Shown: in pieces, positions 44,195 to 55,130 of the stretch
How positions within the stretch are numbered: the stretch's first letter is position 1
Layout: every line of letters begins with the position of its first letter
DNA from: Acinonyx jubatus
Taxonomy: Eukaryota; Chordata; Mammalia; Carnivora; Felidae
NCBI RefSeq assembly: GCF_027475565.1
Contig: NC_069384.1
Location: 103,573,501-103,637,500 of the forward strand
Length of the DNA: 64,000 bases
Reading direction: 5' to 3'
Translations under genes and position numbers: made by a program
The notes under the pieces: generated by a model
Told to the model about the DNA's origin: nothing
The model's database searches: none
What the model saw: only the letters and a program-made list of their open reading frames with translations

Positions 44195-44370
44195 AGAAAA
44201 TGATTTATTGAGTGCTTCCTAAGTACTAGTCTTTTAAAATACATTATCTCATTAAGAGGTTGGATTATTTTTATGTTAGAGATGAGGAAACTGAGCCTCA
44301 GAAAGGGTAAATACAAGTTTAGAGAAGTGAAATGAGTTGTTTAAGGTCCTTTACAGCAAGACAACAGAGG
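44195..44370 (-). repeat. MIR SINE, antisense
   Basis: 'gatttattgagtgcttccta', 'agtactagtcttttaaaata', 'cattatctcattaagaggtt', 'agagatgaggaaactgagcc' and 'gttgtttaaggtcctttaca' follow reverse MIR. Confidence 0.75.
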
Positions 44371-44562
44371 AAATTAAATAGGAAAGGAAATAGAGGAGAC
44401 TCATGACCATGGACAATGTTCCTGGCAATTGAGAATAATGTGTATACTCTGCTGGAGGGTTTAGGCTAGTGTGGAAGCTTCTCTGTGAGAGTTCAACATC
44501 CCCTTCTTGAAAGCCCAAGGACTGGGCTCCATGAGACACTCAGATGAGAACGCCTCAGTCTA

Positions 44563-44574
44563 CCCCCCCCCCCC
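44563..44574 (+). repeat. C12 homopolymer
   Basis: Twelve C residues between 'agtcta' and 'gcccag'. Confidence 0.85.
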
Positions 44575-44644
44575 GCCCAGTCTTTCCCATTGTCTCCCCA
44601 GGCATTTGTGCAGACTGTAGGGGCTGGGTTCAGCCTTACCTTTG

Positions 44645-44775
44645 CAAAATCTATCTAGTTCAGACCCTCACTTTATAGATAGAATGAACAGCAGGGCAAA
44701 GGGAGTGGCAATTTGCCTGAAGTCATACAGAAAGACTAACAAAGTTGGGAGTACAAACCAGATCTGCAGTCCCCA
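44645..44775 (-). repeat. MIR-like fragment, antisense (tentative)
   Basis: 'atctatctagttcagaccct', 'cactttatagatagaatgaa' and 'ttgcctgaagtcatacagaa' follow the old mammalian type '...cattttacagatgagg...gcccaaggtcacacag'. Confidence 0.45.
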
Positions 44776-45075
44776 AGCACCTGCACTGTTTACCTACCTC
44801 TAGGCCAAAACTAAGACAATTTGCTTCCATTTGCTTCTCTGAGAGTCTAGCTATGAAATCAATGGGTGAGTTTAGAGATGCTTTTGGGCAAGAAAGGAAG
44901 CTGTGGAAAGGGTCCCTGGACTAGAAGGACTCTGGTTAGAGAGAGCCATTAAAACAGTGTTTCTCCATCAGGTTCTAGGGAATTTGAATGCTCCCTCAGA
45001 TTTTCACATTGTATTCCAGGAAGAGTTCTGCAGCAATCAAAGTTTGGGAAAGCTGAGAGTTAAAGTGCCTTTTCT

Positions 45076-45348
45076 TTTTTTAACAATCTTTTTTTTAATT
45101 TTTAACATTTATTTTTGAAAGATCATGAGCAGGAGAGGGGCAGAGAGAGAGAGAGAGAGCAGGAGAGGGGCAGAGAGAGAGAGAGAGAGAGAGAGAAGCA
45201 GAGAGAGAGGGAGACACAGAATCAGAAGCAGCCTCCAGGCTCTGAGCTGTCAGTACAGAGCCCTATGCGGGGCTCAAACCCGCAAACTGCGAGATCACGA
45301 CCTGAACTGAAGTCAGAAGCCTAGCCGACTGAGCTACCCAGGCGCCCC
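45076..45348 (-). mobile_element. Felid tRNA-Lys SINE with expanded CT-rich stretch
   Basis: Antisense SINE at 273 bp, longer than neighbours because the 'agcaggagaggggcagagag' block is tandemly duplicated with a 30-bp period (45128, 45158) and followed by a longer (GA)n run. Other parts standard: 'ctccaggctctgagctgtca', 'gcggggctcaaacccgcaaa', head 'ctacccaggcgcccc'. TSD of 16 bp with two mismatches at 45060-45075 and 45349-45364. Confidence 0.95.
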
Positions 45349-45364
45349 TTAAAGCACCTTTTCT

Positions 45365-45957
45365 GAAAGACCTCTCAGGGCCTTTAATCTATTGGTGTAG
45401 AATCTTCCTTTTCTGGGAATCCAAACCTTCTGCAAGATAATAAGGAAAAGTTATGCTATGCCTGTTTCCTCTACCAAAAAAAGAAAAAGAAAAAAAAAGC
45501 AATTTCTGATTAAATTGGGCAAACTGCACTTGGTGCAGAGAGGAGATTAATACCTATGTGCCCAGACCACATGTGGCATATGATTAAAACTTGGCACCTG
45601 CAGATTAGCAGACACTGGGGGATCAGTAGTCATTTCTTGTACATAGTACTTTGCTGCCTTCTTTCAGATAAGTTAGAGATGTGAATTACAGGGCCAAAAT
45701 TCTGGAACTTGATATTTGGAACATATGTAGCTTTATACTGGCTTTAGGATCTTTAGTTATAATCATACAGCATAAAAATAAAATTTAAAAATACGTATTT
45801 TTAGACTGAGCTTTTGGAAGAAACCCAGGATTACTATCCCTCCCAGGTTGTGCTTTTCATGCCATACTGTGTAAAGCCCCCAAGGATATTAATCATTGTA
45901 ATACATAACCTTAATAATATGTGGTGAGGCAAACATACGCTATTGCAACATATTTAT
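45365..45957. other. Unassigned AT-rich sequence
   Basis: A-rich tract at 45474-45499. No recognised gene or repeat. Confidence 0.4.
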
Positions 45958-46335
45958 TCAAAAACATTTATTCCATGCTGACTATGTGCCAGGTGCTAGG
46001 AATGCAGTGGTGCAAAATCCCTGTCCTCATGGGGTTTATATTCTAAGGGCAAGGCATATAATAAAGTTGGCAATAAGCTAAGGAAAAAAATAAAGATGGG
46101 AGCTAGGCAATGTGGAAGGGAAGATCTCATGAGACAGGGGCATTTGAGTAAAACATCTGAAGGAGGGTGGCCTGTGTATCTCTGGGATGGGGCACTGCAG
46201 GCAGAGGGAGCAGTGGGTGCAAAGCCCCCGGGGTGAGTGTGCCTTGTGTGCAGGAGAAAGAGAGCCGAGGCTGGTGCCAGGTGAGCAGGTGGTGGGTACA
46301 GGGCTGCTCTGAGGGAGAAGAGATGGATAAGAAGG
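45958..46335 (-). repeat. L2 LINE 3' portion, antisense
   Basis: Reverse L2: 'aaaaacatttattccatgct', 'gactatgtgccaggtgctag', 'tccctgtcctcatggggttt', 'catttgagtaaaacatctga' and 'actgcaggcagagggagcag', 'tgggtgcaaagccccc'. Short frames here are L2-derived. Confidence 0.82.
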
Positions 46336-47478
46336 TGAACATTTTCACAAGTGGGTGAACAATGGTGAACTGCCCCTGCACCCTGTACTTCTGAAAAGAG
46401 TGCTGGTCAAGAAATCCTCCTCACCCCCTTCTGTGTTCTGAGAAATGGCTTACTGCAAAGAACCACCTTTCTCCACATGACAGATATGGTTCATGGATGA
46501 CTCCCATGTTTACCCAGGACAAGGCCAGACACAGATCCTTCCATTCCCATTCTTTGTATCATAAGTGATTAGCTACTGTACCTCCAAAACTAGCTAGACA
46601 CAGAGGTAAACATTCCTTATTCCTGACTGACCAAAACTCCCCTTATGAAAGAAGCTTCCAATTGGAGAGTCACTTTCCCTGTAGCATGTCTGCTCCTCCC
46701 TATACAAGCCTAATGTGAAAGTATGGTGCCAAAGTGCTCTGAATTTGAATCTGGGGTGCTCTCCTGATAGCAACTGGGAGCAGAAAATCAATTTCCTTCC
46801 TTTTTCTGTTTTTGTCTTTGACATGGTATTAGATATATTGTAAACCCACTTGAGGAATATTTTCCCCCTCTCAAAACATGTTTGCCAACAAGTCCTCTCT
46901 AAATTTAAAACTAACTCTCTTAGGTTGAAATCACCTTCATGTAGGCTTCAAGAGTAGACACTGCCATGATTCAAATTTAATTATGAAATTCTAAAGTCAT
47001 ACTCCGAGAATTAAATTGAGACTCGGAGGAAATAGTGCATCAGTAGAATCCTTTGGGCAATGTTCACTCTGAGAAAGTGAGTTTCTCCTCTGTTTTGCCA
47101 TCCAATGTCATTGATCCAATAAATAACCAATTAACCTTAATTAGTTTATTTTCTCTTATTGGGATACTTATTGTATAGGGTATTCTACTATTTTGGTCTT
47201 CGTTATAAATGGATTAATTATAAAATTTTAAAAAATGCTTTTTCAGTGCCAATAAATTTTTGTTAATATTTTTTTTTACCAATAAAAAAGCAAAAATCCT
47301 TACCTACCTTGTTCCTAAAATTTGTCTCTAATATCTGGCAGCTGAAATTATTTTGTTTAATTGAAATTTTTGAAATAGTCAATTATACTTGACATGCTAA
47401 GGAGACTATTAATCATTCTTTAGTATGAATTAGTCACTGTAGACTACTTTGTTTTTACTTGGAGAATCATCTTTATTG
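46336..47478. other. Unassigned non-coding block
   Basis: No recognised gene or repeat. AT-rich between 47150 and 47400. Confidence 0.4.
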
Positions 47479-47492
47479 AAGAAAGGGGACTT

Positions 47493-47713
47493 GTTTTTGT
47501 TTTTGTTTTTAATGTTCACTTATTTATTTTTGAGGGGGGGAGGGGCAGAGAGAAAGACAGAGGGACAGAGAATCCCAAGCAGGCTCCATGCTGTCAGTGT
47601 TGTCAGTGAAGAGCCCCTGCGGATGTGGGGCTCAAACCTATGAACTGTGAGATCATGACCTGAGCCAAGATCAGGAGGCGGAGGCTTAACTAACTGAGCC
47701 ACCGAGGTGTCCC
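47493..47713 (-). mobile_element. Felid tRNA-Lys SINE
   Basis: Antisense SINE: 'atgttcacttatttattttt', 'gaatcccaagcaggctccat', 'gtggggctcaaacctatgaa', head 'gagccaccgaggtgtcc'. The middle is rearranged ('ctgtcagtgttgtcagtgaa'). Exact 14-bp TSD 'aagaaaggggactt' at 47479-47492 and 47714-47727. Confidence 0.94.
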
Positions 47714-47727
47714 AAGAAAGGGGACTT

Positions 47728-48399
47728 TGAAACGGAGTCGCAGGTGGAAGGCAGAATAGGATGATTTATGGAAATGGCAGGTTCAGGTGGGAATGCGGTT
47801 ATATCGCTGAGATGTTGGATAGCTAGAGAACAGCACAAAGCCACGGGTCCAAAGAGGAAATGAGCTAGACACAAAAGACAGATAAGATTTATTCATTTAA
47901 TGTTCCTGCCTCAATTCCTAGAGCTTGCACAGGTTTGTGAAATAACTAGAGTACTAAAAACACATCTGATAAAGGCCTTTCTTTTAAAGATGGATTTTGA
48001 GTAAATGAAGATAAACACATTAAGAATTCTCTACGTTGGTATAACTGACGGGCTGAGGTGTGATCAGGAAGCAGATCAGCAGGTAGTGCAGACCCAGGTG
48101 ATGCTATAAAGAGGATGGATCCCCGCCAGACCAGAGATCGGCCAAGCTCCAATGGAGGTTGCCCCAGCCACCCCCACTCTCTACCACTGGTGGGCCCCAG
48201 GTCAGGAGTGCAGATGGAGGTTCACATACCATATGCTAAAACATTTAGAAGCTATCAATTTGTTTGGTAAACTGTTAAATAAGTGTTATCTAACATCTCT
48301 CCCATCTTAACAAACATGCCTTCATAACTACCTGGAAGATTAGGTTCAAATTTAGGATTCTGTAGTGCAGAAAGAACTGAACTGATCTTCAGCCTGCAG
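47728..48399. other. Unassigned non-coding sequence
   Basis: No recognised gene. 48190-48330 may be an old LTR-type repeat but I cannot assign it. Confidence 0.35.
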
Positions 48400-48970
48400 T
48401 CTGACTCCCCTCTCTTTCCAGCCCTGCACCATGGGACTTGTGTGTATGGGTGGACCTTTCCCTACGCCCTTACTGTATGTCCAAATTCTGTCCACATCCC
48501 ATGTCAACAGCCCCCACACCCCTGCAACTGGCCACTCCTTGGGCCCCTAAGCATGTACCCTGGTGACACAGTCTGCTCTTGAGAGAAAAGATGGAAAAGA
48601 GGCCTATGCAGGTCAGGAATGTAGGTGTGGGATCATCTGAGCAGGGAACTCTAGGGTCCTGGGTACTTGGATCATTACCTAGAAGGGAGGGCTTGGATTC
48701 CAGTAGACAAAATCCCTTGGTATCTTGAATTCCTCATTATGGGAGGTGGGGATGTGGCTGGAAATGTGGCTATAGGATGGCCAGAGAGGCATCCTCTGGA
48801 GCACGTGGCCCTTTGGAGACCTTCTAAAGACCTCCTGGCCAGGATATAAAGTCAGTGTTGTTGGTAGGCATACCCCACTACAGTCATTGTCTTCTTCTGT
48901 AGTGTGGTCTGTTTACATCATGCCTACGAATTGTTCAATAAATGGACTTCATTCCATAATGTGGATTGAG
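48400..48970 (+). repeat. Candidate solo LTR (unclassified)
   Basis: TATA box 'tataaa' at 48845-48850 and AATAAA at 48937-48942 are about 90 bp apart, with a pyrimidine-rich start ('cttcttctgtagtgtggtct') between, which is LTR-like spacing. The family is not recognised and neither end is defined. Any Pol II promoter would also fit. Confidence 0.35.
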
Positions 48971-49015
48971 TTCTCGAGGAATCCTTATTATTGATTGCAT
49001 AAAATCTTCAGTTAA

Positions 49016-49172
49016 GGGGCACCTGGGTGGCTCAGTCAGTTGAACGTCCAACTTCAGCTCAGGTAATGATCTCATGGTTCGTGATTTCCCTGTGTTCTCT
49101 CTGCCCCTCTCCCACTCATGCTCTGCCTCTCAGTCCCTCAAAAATAAATAAATGTTAAAATTTTTTTTTTTT
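49016..49172 (+). mobile_element. Felid tRNA-Lys SINE with large internal deletion
   Basis: Sense SINE: 'ggggcacctgggtggctcag', 'ctcaggtaatgatctcatgg', then a jump from 'ttcgtgattt' to 'ccctgtgttctctctgcccc', missing roughly 80 bp including the 'gctgacagctcagagcctgg' part. Tail 'aaaaataaataaatgtt'. TSD of 14 bp with one mismatch at 49002-49015 and 49173-49186. Confidence 0.93.
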
Positions 49173-49186
49173 AAATCTTGAGTTAA

Positions 49187-49880
49187 AGATTTCCTCCAAA
49201 TTGTAGGGAGGCTGGGTGGTTGAACAATTGTAGGGCTTGGAGCACATGGCCTAGGTAGCAGCTCTCTTGGAGAGTGCCCAGTCTACTCAGCTGTCAAGGC
49301 ACACCTTCCCACAAACTCTCCACTTCTCTACTCCTAATCTCTTGACACCTGCTTTTTGAGGGCCTTGCCCACAGCTAGAGATACCTGCAAGGTCCTTCTG
49401 TTTTACTCAGGAAACACCATGTGGGAAAGGAATGTCTACTTGAAGACTTGAAGTTTCAAAAATGATTTGTATTGTTTGTTTGTTGGTTGGTTTTAAGGGA
49501 TCCAAAAATATTTCTTTGTTGAGGGTTCAGACCAAATAGATAATATTCTATACAATGAAAAAAAACCTCTTGCAATAAGGGCTCCCTAAAGCTTTCATTT
49601 TGACAGCGAAATAGACAATTCTGAAGTGCTCAATGAGTTTAATTTGCTAAATAGTAATTAGCTATGATTTAAATAGAAGATTATTTGAAGAACTGAATAG
49701 AATAACACTGTTTATCTTCAGCATAATAATCTGAGTAATTGACTATTCTCGAACTTCGACGTAGATAAGAAGGAGCTACCATCTGTTTCCTTAGGAAGAC
49801 TATTTTTGAGAGGAAGAATTGTAAAGGGTAAATCCTTCTAGATCCTGTTGCCCTTTCATATCCATAGCAGTGCTTATATT
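49187..49880. other. Unassigned non-coding sequence
   Basis: No recognised element. Confidence 0.4.
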
Positions 49881-49898
49881 CCATATGTAAATATTAAT

Positions 49899-50106
49899 TT
49901 TTTAATGTTTATTTATTTTTGAGAGAGAGAGAAAGAGAGAGCGTGAGCAGGGGAGGGCACAGAGAGACAGAGATACATAATCTGAAGTAGGCTCCAGGTT
50001 CTGAGCTGTCAGCACAGAACCTGATGTGGGGCTCAAACCCACAAACCATGAGATAATGACCTGAGCCAAAGTTGGACACTTAACTGACTGAGCCACCCAG
50101 GTACCC
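49899..50106 (-). mobile_element. Felid tRNA-Lys SINE
   Basis: Antisense SINE: 'tttaatgtttatttattttt', 'gcgtgagcaggggagggcac', 'aggctccaggttctgagctg', head 'cacccaggtacccc'. Exact 18-bp TSD 'ccatatgtaaatattaat' at 49881-49898 and 50107-50124. Confidence 0.96.
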
Positions 50107-50124
50107 CCATATGTAAATATTAAT

Positions 50125-51667
50125 GCATACTTCTAAGCCCAGATTTAACTCCAAGTTTTCTGCCATGAACAAGAGTGGGCAGGCATCACTTCTCTTTGGA
50201 TAGGTTTTAATTTCCAAGTAGGAGGGATAGGTGTGTGGGGGAGGAGTTTTATGAAAGTAAAACTGGCACTAATTCACAAGTGAAGTTGTTTAGGGCTGTC
50301 AGCATTCCTGAACTGCCCTCACCAAAGCTGCCCAAACACATAGTTCTAGCCAAACTTATGGTGTAGGGCAAGTTCATGCAGGCCCAATGGCAGTTTCCTG
50401 TTTTTGCTGGGACAGCCCCCAAAGATCTCAGAGTGATGCACATTGTGTCCCTCCTACTTAGGGTAACTATTTTTAGAGTGTGAAGAACAAAGACCATGAT
50501 GTGCCACACACATACGCTATGTACTCATCATCATAGTGGGGTGGTGTCATCCTTTGACACATTCAAACTATATATTAGTGTTTTAGGGAAGCATTGGAAT
50601 ATGTCTGTGGCTACACTTTTGCTCAACTTACAGGGACTATGTAATCCAATATATACCACTCTCCTCTTCCCCATTATTCTTGGCCATAACAAACAGGATT
50701 TTTCAGAGCATAAAGAAACTGTGCTCTATAAGCTTAACAGTCTTTTAGTCTCATACAGGACATAACACAAGCATGTCAAACTAAGAAGTTCAACATTTCT
50801 GCTTCTGCACATCTAAAGGCATACAAATCAGCTGCCTTGGTACTGTTTTCTGCATCTTGACTTCTGCCCTAAAGCACACACCCCCTGAAGCACAAACCCA
50901 TCTGGTCTATAGTGTCTTCCTCTCCTCTTCAGCTGCTGTTGGAGCAAAGTTGCTCCCAAACTTGAGCTCTGCAGACCCTGTTACCACTGTGGCACTTCGT
51001 TGTCCCTCCCTGATCCCCATTCCTACCTTGTGAGCTATCATGGCTAAGGAGACTTGGGCATGTCCTAGTGGGTTCAGGTACCCCTGAGTCATATCCTAAT
51101 TGGAACCTGCCCAGCCTATGGAATTGGGTGTTTGGGTAGGCTTCTATTCACTGGCCAGTGGTCTTGCTTAAATATATACAATTCCTCCATCCTTATCTTG
51201 CTCTCAATTCAAATTTTGTTTTTTATATAGATTTTGAAGATACTTTTGAAAGGTACTCTTTCTGAAGATTTGAATCCTGACTCTATATTTAAGGACAGTG
51301 GCTCAGGGTCCTGGTATACATGGACAGGAAAGACCTATGAGTCTGGCCTTGACATTCAAAGACTGCCTGGATTCCCAGTTGTTGTGTCTGGCTCACCTGC
51401 TGGATATGCTAGGAATAGACACTAGGAATTAGGCCCTTGGGGGTAAGAGTACCCCTAGGTAAGAATCACTGTTCACAGAAAGTAGCTAACCTGGGCTTTG
51501 AATCCAAATATGTCTGTCTTCAAAGCCAACTCTTTTCTTAGCTAGAAAATGAATTAACGTGTAAACATCAGCACTCATGTGAAGAGACTGCCTTGCACGA
51601 CAGTAGAAAGACTCAATGTATCCTGGTTGTTATAGCAATTAAAGTCATTTCAAAGTAAAGGAGCATA
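50125..51667. other. Unassigned non-coding block
   Basis: About 1.5 kb with no recognised repeat. Short frames at 50249-50509 and 50496-50765 have no recognised domain. Confidence 0.45.
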
Positions 51668-51830
51668 TCATAATAACAGCTAACATTTATTGAGTGCTTA
51701 CTATGTTCCAAGAAGTATGCCAAGCACTTTATACACATTGGTTCATTTAATCATCTCCACAACTCTGTGAGGAATGATATGCCTGCAGACTCAGCATATA
51801 ATAAAATAGATTCAGAAAAGGAAAATTTGC
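51668..51830 (-). repeat. MIR SINE, antisense
   Basis: 'ataataacagctaacattta', 'ttgagtgcttactatgttcc', 'gccaagcactttatacacat' and 'tcatttaatcatctccacaa' are clear reverse MIR. The rest fades after 51780. Confidence 0.82.
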
Positions 51831-52929
51831 CATTGCAGCAGCATGAGAGCATTCTGCAACGGCTAATAATTTTTCAAAGTTCAAGTCTGGAGTCCTTGTG
51901 AGATATTAGATTTTAGGGACATCTACGATTCCAATTATCCCCAACTATGGAATGTACCTGGTCAGGCCTGAGTTGTCAAAAAAGGATTGTTTTGAACAAT
52001 TTTCACGGAGTCAACCAATTAGTTGATAGGATCACACATCCTTTTTGGTACCAGGCACTTTCTTGGTGTGGGACTGCATGTCACCCCCTCCCAGCGGAGT
52101 GCCTGGGGACTGCTGGGAAAATGGAATCAGTTAAAAACTAGCTTCTTGCATTTCTCAGCCTCTTGATTCCCTAACACTGTCTCTCCAAAAAAGTCCTGGG
52201 TTTTGAAAGCATTTTCTAAATCAAAGTCGTAGTCTCAGAAGAAAAAAAATGCAATTGCAAATGCATTAGTTTGAGTTAAGACAATGACTTAATAGTAATC
52301 ATTTCATGGGGAGCAATGAAAGTCCATTGCCAGCAGAAGAAAGCTTAGGCATCACTCGGCACCATGTTCCAAATAAATGAAGTCTGGCTCAGAAGTTCAT
52401 CTAATAACTTGGTAATACACCAAACCATATTATGGTTCCCACAGACAAGAATTCTGACTCACAGATCAATTACTCAGGTGGAAAATCTTTATTGAGTGTA
52501 CTGTTGAAGGCTGGTTTATGGAATAAACTGGTTTGAACACGGGATAGAGAGAAAGAAGCGCCTGAGAGAATGGAACAGGGATGCTAGTTCTAAGAAGACC
52601 CTGGACTGGGGAAAAGAGAAAGAGGAACAAGAAGGGGAATCAATGAGGAAAAGAAGCCCAAACTGACCAGGGCTCAGAGTTGGGGCTATGCTACCAGATC
52701 CATGCCGGGAGATCTTCTGAGGCTTCACTATGCCCACAAGACTCTCAGCACTCTTCTTCAAGACAGACCGGGTTAGTTGGACATATGGAGAATTAGTACG
52801 CTGCACCAGAGTGTGGGCATGAGATTGGGGAAAGCTTGAAGTGTCAGTGAGGGAGGGCTTCTGGGAAGTGTGAGAACTTATACAGTGTTTAAAGCTCAGC
52901 ACAACCTGCTCCTTTTGCCACGAGCAGGC
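51831..52929. other. Unassigned non-coding block
   Basis: 52230-52440 is unique-looking and could be a conserved element. A 142-codon minus-strand frame (52516-52944) is the longest outside repeats, Ser/Phe/Leu-rich, with no domain, signal peptide or splice context that I recognise. I do not call it a gene. Confidence 0.4.
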
Positions 52930-53100
52930 TGGCGTTATGAACATGGGATCTGTGCAGCTGCATGGGCCCCATGCTCAGGAGGGCCCACACTTGGTTTAAC
53001 ACTCTGCTATCACTCTGTGGGCATTCTCAATAATTTTTAAACAATGGTTCCCATATTTTCATTCTGCACTTGGATCCACAAACTATATACTAGTTCTGGG
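52930..53100 (+). repeat. Probable ancient repeat (unclassified)
   Basis: 'catgggccccatgctcagga', 'gggcccacacttggtttaac', 'actctgctatcactctgtgg' and 'caataatttttaaacaatgg' resemble a known mammalian repeat type ('...ttaatgctctgctgttgcc...ttaataatttttgaacaagggg'). The family name is not recalled. Confidence 0.45.
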
Positions 53101-53615
53101 CAGCATAGGCTATCCCAAAGTGTCTCAGTGATGTGTCATCTCTGCATTACTCCAGGACCCCAGGGAGGATGGGGCTGTTTGGGAGGGGACTCAGTAGTAA
53201 CTCAAGGATCGTGCACAGTACACTGTGCTTTAGGTTCTTAGAGGAAGCAGTGAAGTATCCTATTGCCTTAACTCTAAGATAACATCAAATATGGTACTCC
53301 ATTGGCTTAATGGTAGCTTCTTTTTTTCCGAAAAAACAACAACAACAACCCAAACACATTGGCTGTACATAAAAAATATCCAACCTATACTAATACAAGA
53401 AACATTAAATTGTGAATCAAAAAGAAAAGAGCATCTTAGAATAGCAGAAATAATAATTCATGGTGAGTTTTCATCAACCCTCCAACTGAATTCTGGATAG
53501 CAAAAGGAAGCATTCACCTTGCCCTGGGTGGTCTCTCTTTGGAGAGTTTTCTGGGCTGTTTAAATCCAACTGAAATTTGGTATATTTTGTGAAAGAGCAA
53601 TGAAGGTGCTCTTTT
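53101..53615. other. Unassigned non-coding sequence
   Basis: A short (AAC)n run lies at 53334-53348. No recognised gene. Confidence 0.4.
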
Positions 53616-53631
53616 AAGTGTGATTAGTTGA

Positions 53632-53852
53632 GGGGTGTCTGGGTGGTTCAGTCGGTTGAGCATTCGACTCCGGCTCAGGTCATGATCTCACAGCTCCTGA
53701 GTTTGAGCCCTGCGTTGGGCTCTGTGCTGACGGCTCAGAGCCTGCAGCCTGCTTTGGATTCTGTGTCTCCCTCTCTCTCTGCCCCTCCCCTGCTCATGCT
53801 CTGTCTCTCTCTGTCTCAAAAATAAATAAAACATTAAAAAAAATTAAAAAAA
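53632..53852 (+). mobile_element. Felid tRNA-Lys SINE
   Basis: Sense SINE: 'ggggtgtctgggtggttcag', 'gctctgtgctgacggctcag', 'agcctgcagcctgctttgga', tail 'aaaaataaataaaacattaa'. TSD of 16 bp with one mismatch at 53616-53631 and 53853-53868. Confidence 0.95.
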
Positions 53853-53868
53853 AAGCGTGATTAGTTGA

Positions 53869-54000
53869 AAAATGAAAACAAAGGCACACTCAGGCTCTGA
53901 GGTCTAACTTGGAGGATGCTGAAAATTACCAAGAAGCCCCTGAGCTTCTCTTTGTCATGGGTTTATTAAGCAGACCTAAAGATTTTAATAGTTGGAATGT
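53869..54000. other. Unassigned spacer between two SINEs
   Basis: Short unassigned sequence. Confidence 0.4.
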
Positions 54001-54215
54001 TTTTATTTAAGTTTGTTTATTATTTTGAGAGAGAAAGAGAGGGAGCACGAGGGGCGGGAGGGGCAGAGAGAGTAGAGAGAGAATCTCAAGCAGGCTCCAC
54101 GCTGTCAGCACAGAGCCTGCCTGACCCAGGGCTCGATCTCACGAATCCCAAGGTCATGACCTGAGCAGAAATCAAGACTCTGATGCTCAACCAACTGAGC
54201 CACCTAGGTGCCCCT
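54001..54215 (-). mobile_element. Felid/carnivore tRNA-Lys SINE
   Basis: Antisense SINE: 'agtttgtttattattttgag', 'caagcaggctccacgctgtc', 'agcacagagcctgcctgacc', 'gggctcgatctcacgaatcc', head 'cacctaggtgcccc'. The TSD is poor ('agttggaatgttt' against 'acctggagtgttc'), consistent with an older insertion. Confidence 0.9.
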
Positions 54216-55130
54216 ACCTGGAGTGTTCTAATCCATAGAAATGCAAATAGATGCACAACCAAGATTTTGCCCACAAGTGGAGCATTGAGTCCTTTTTCCA
54301 GATACAAGCTTTCCCTATGTCAGATCATTTTCTTAAGAGTTTTGGTCGACATCCTCCCTCAAGGTGAATGCTTCTTTGGCTGTCCAGAATTTGTGGTCTG
54401 ATATATCTGTCTTCCCTAGAGAGCCCCTGAGCAAAGAGTTAGTCGCCTGCAATAGACACTGATTCACAGGTTCACTTATGACAAACTCAGGCACCACCTT
54501 CCCCCCATATGCCTCTTGCCAACACTGACTTGAAAAGATTCACCCACTGCTTCCTCCCACAGCTCGAGGATAAAACACAGTGAGTTAACTCTGAAAAGGG
54601 CCTCAGGGTTGCTCTTTACCCTCCATCATCAAGAATGTGCTAAAACAACCTGGGCATCTGATGCAGTGTTGTAGGGTGGACTAATACTTGTAATTACCCA
54701 TCTGACTAAACTTTGTAAAATTCCTGTTGTGTGTATGAAGCTGAGCACGTTGAGGGGGTAGGAAGAATTTGAAGACAAATGAAATTGAGCCTCTGACCTG
54801 GATGGGGTGAGAGGGCTCTTAATCTAGTAGAACAGAGAAGATCTAGTAGAACAGACAGATCTAAAATTTGTCACCACTAAGGCCAGTTGCCCTGTTCCTC
54901 CTTCCTGTGATCTCCTCACTTCCCATCATTACACAGAGTGCTATCACTTCACACCCATGTTATCCATCTTAAAGACTTTCCTATTGGATGGACACTGGCT
55001 CTAATACTCTTAATAAATGCTGTGAGCCGAAGGCCAACTCACAAACACTTAACGAGAGTGATGACAGTGATGAGTCCCAGCTCTTTTTTGGTTGCAATCA
55101 AAATGACCCTAGCTTCCTTTGGGTCCATCT
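54216..55130. other. Unassigned sequence with weak L2 fragment
   Basis: 54745-54860 may be antisense L2 ('ctctgacctggatggggtga', 'gggctcttaatctagtagaa') and carries a 19-bp tandem duplication (54822-54840, 54841-54859). The remainder is unassigned. Confidence 0.35.

Noticed and set aside
45115..45324. Arg/Glu-rich frames resembling an RS/RE-repeat protein
   Set aside because: They are the (GA)n-rich part of an antisense SINE read in frame.
52516..52944. 142-codon minus-strand open frame
   Set aside because: Ser/Leu/Phe-rich with no recognisable family, no signal peptide and no neighbouring exons. The length is within chance for 64 kb read in six frames.
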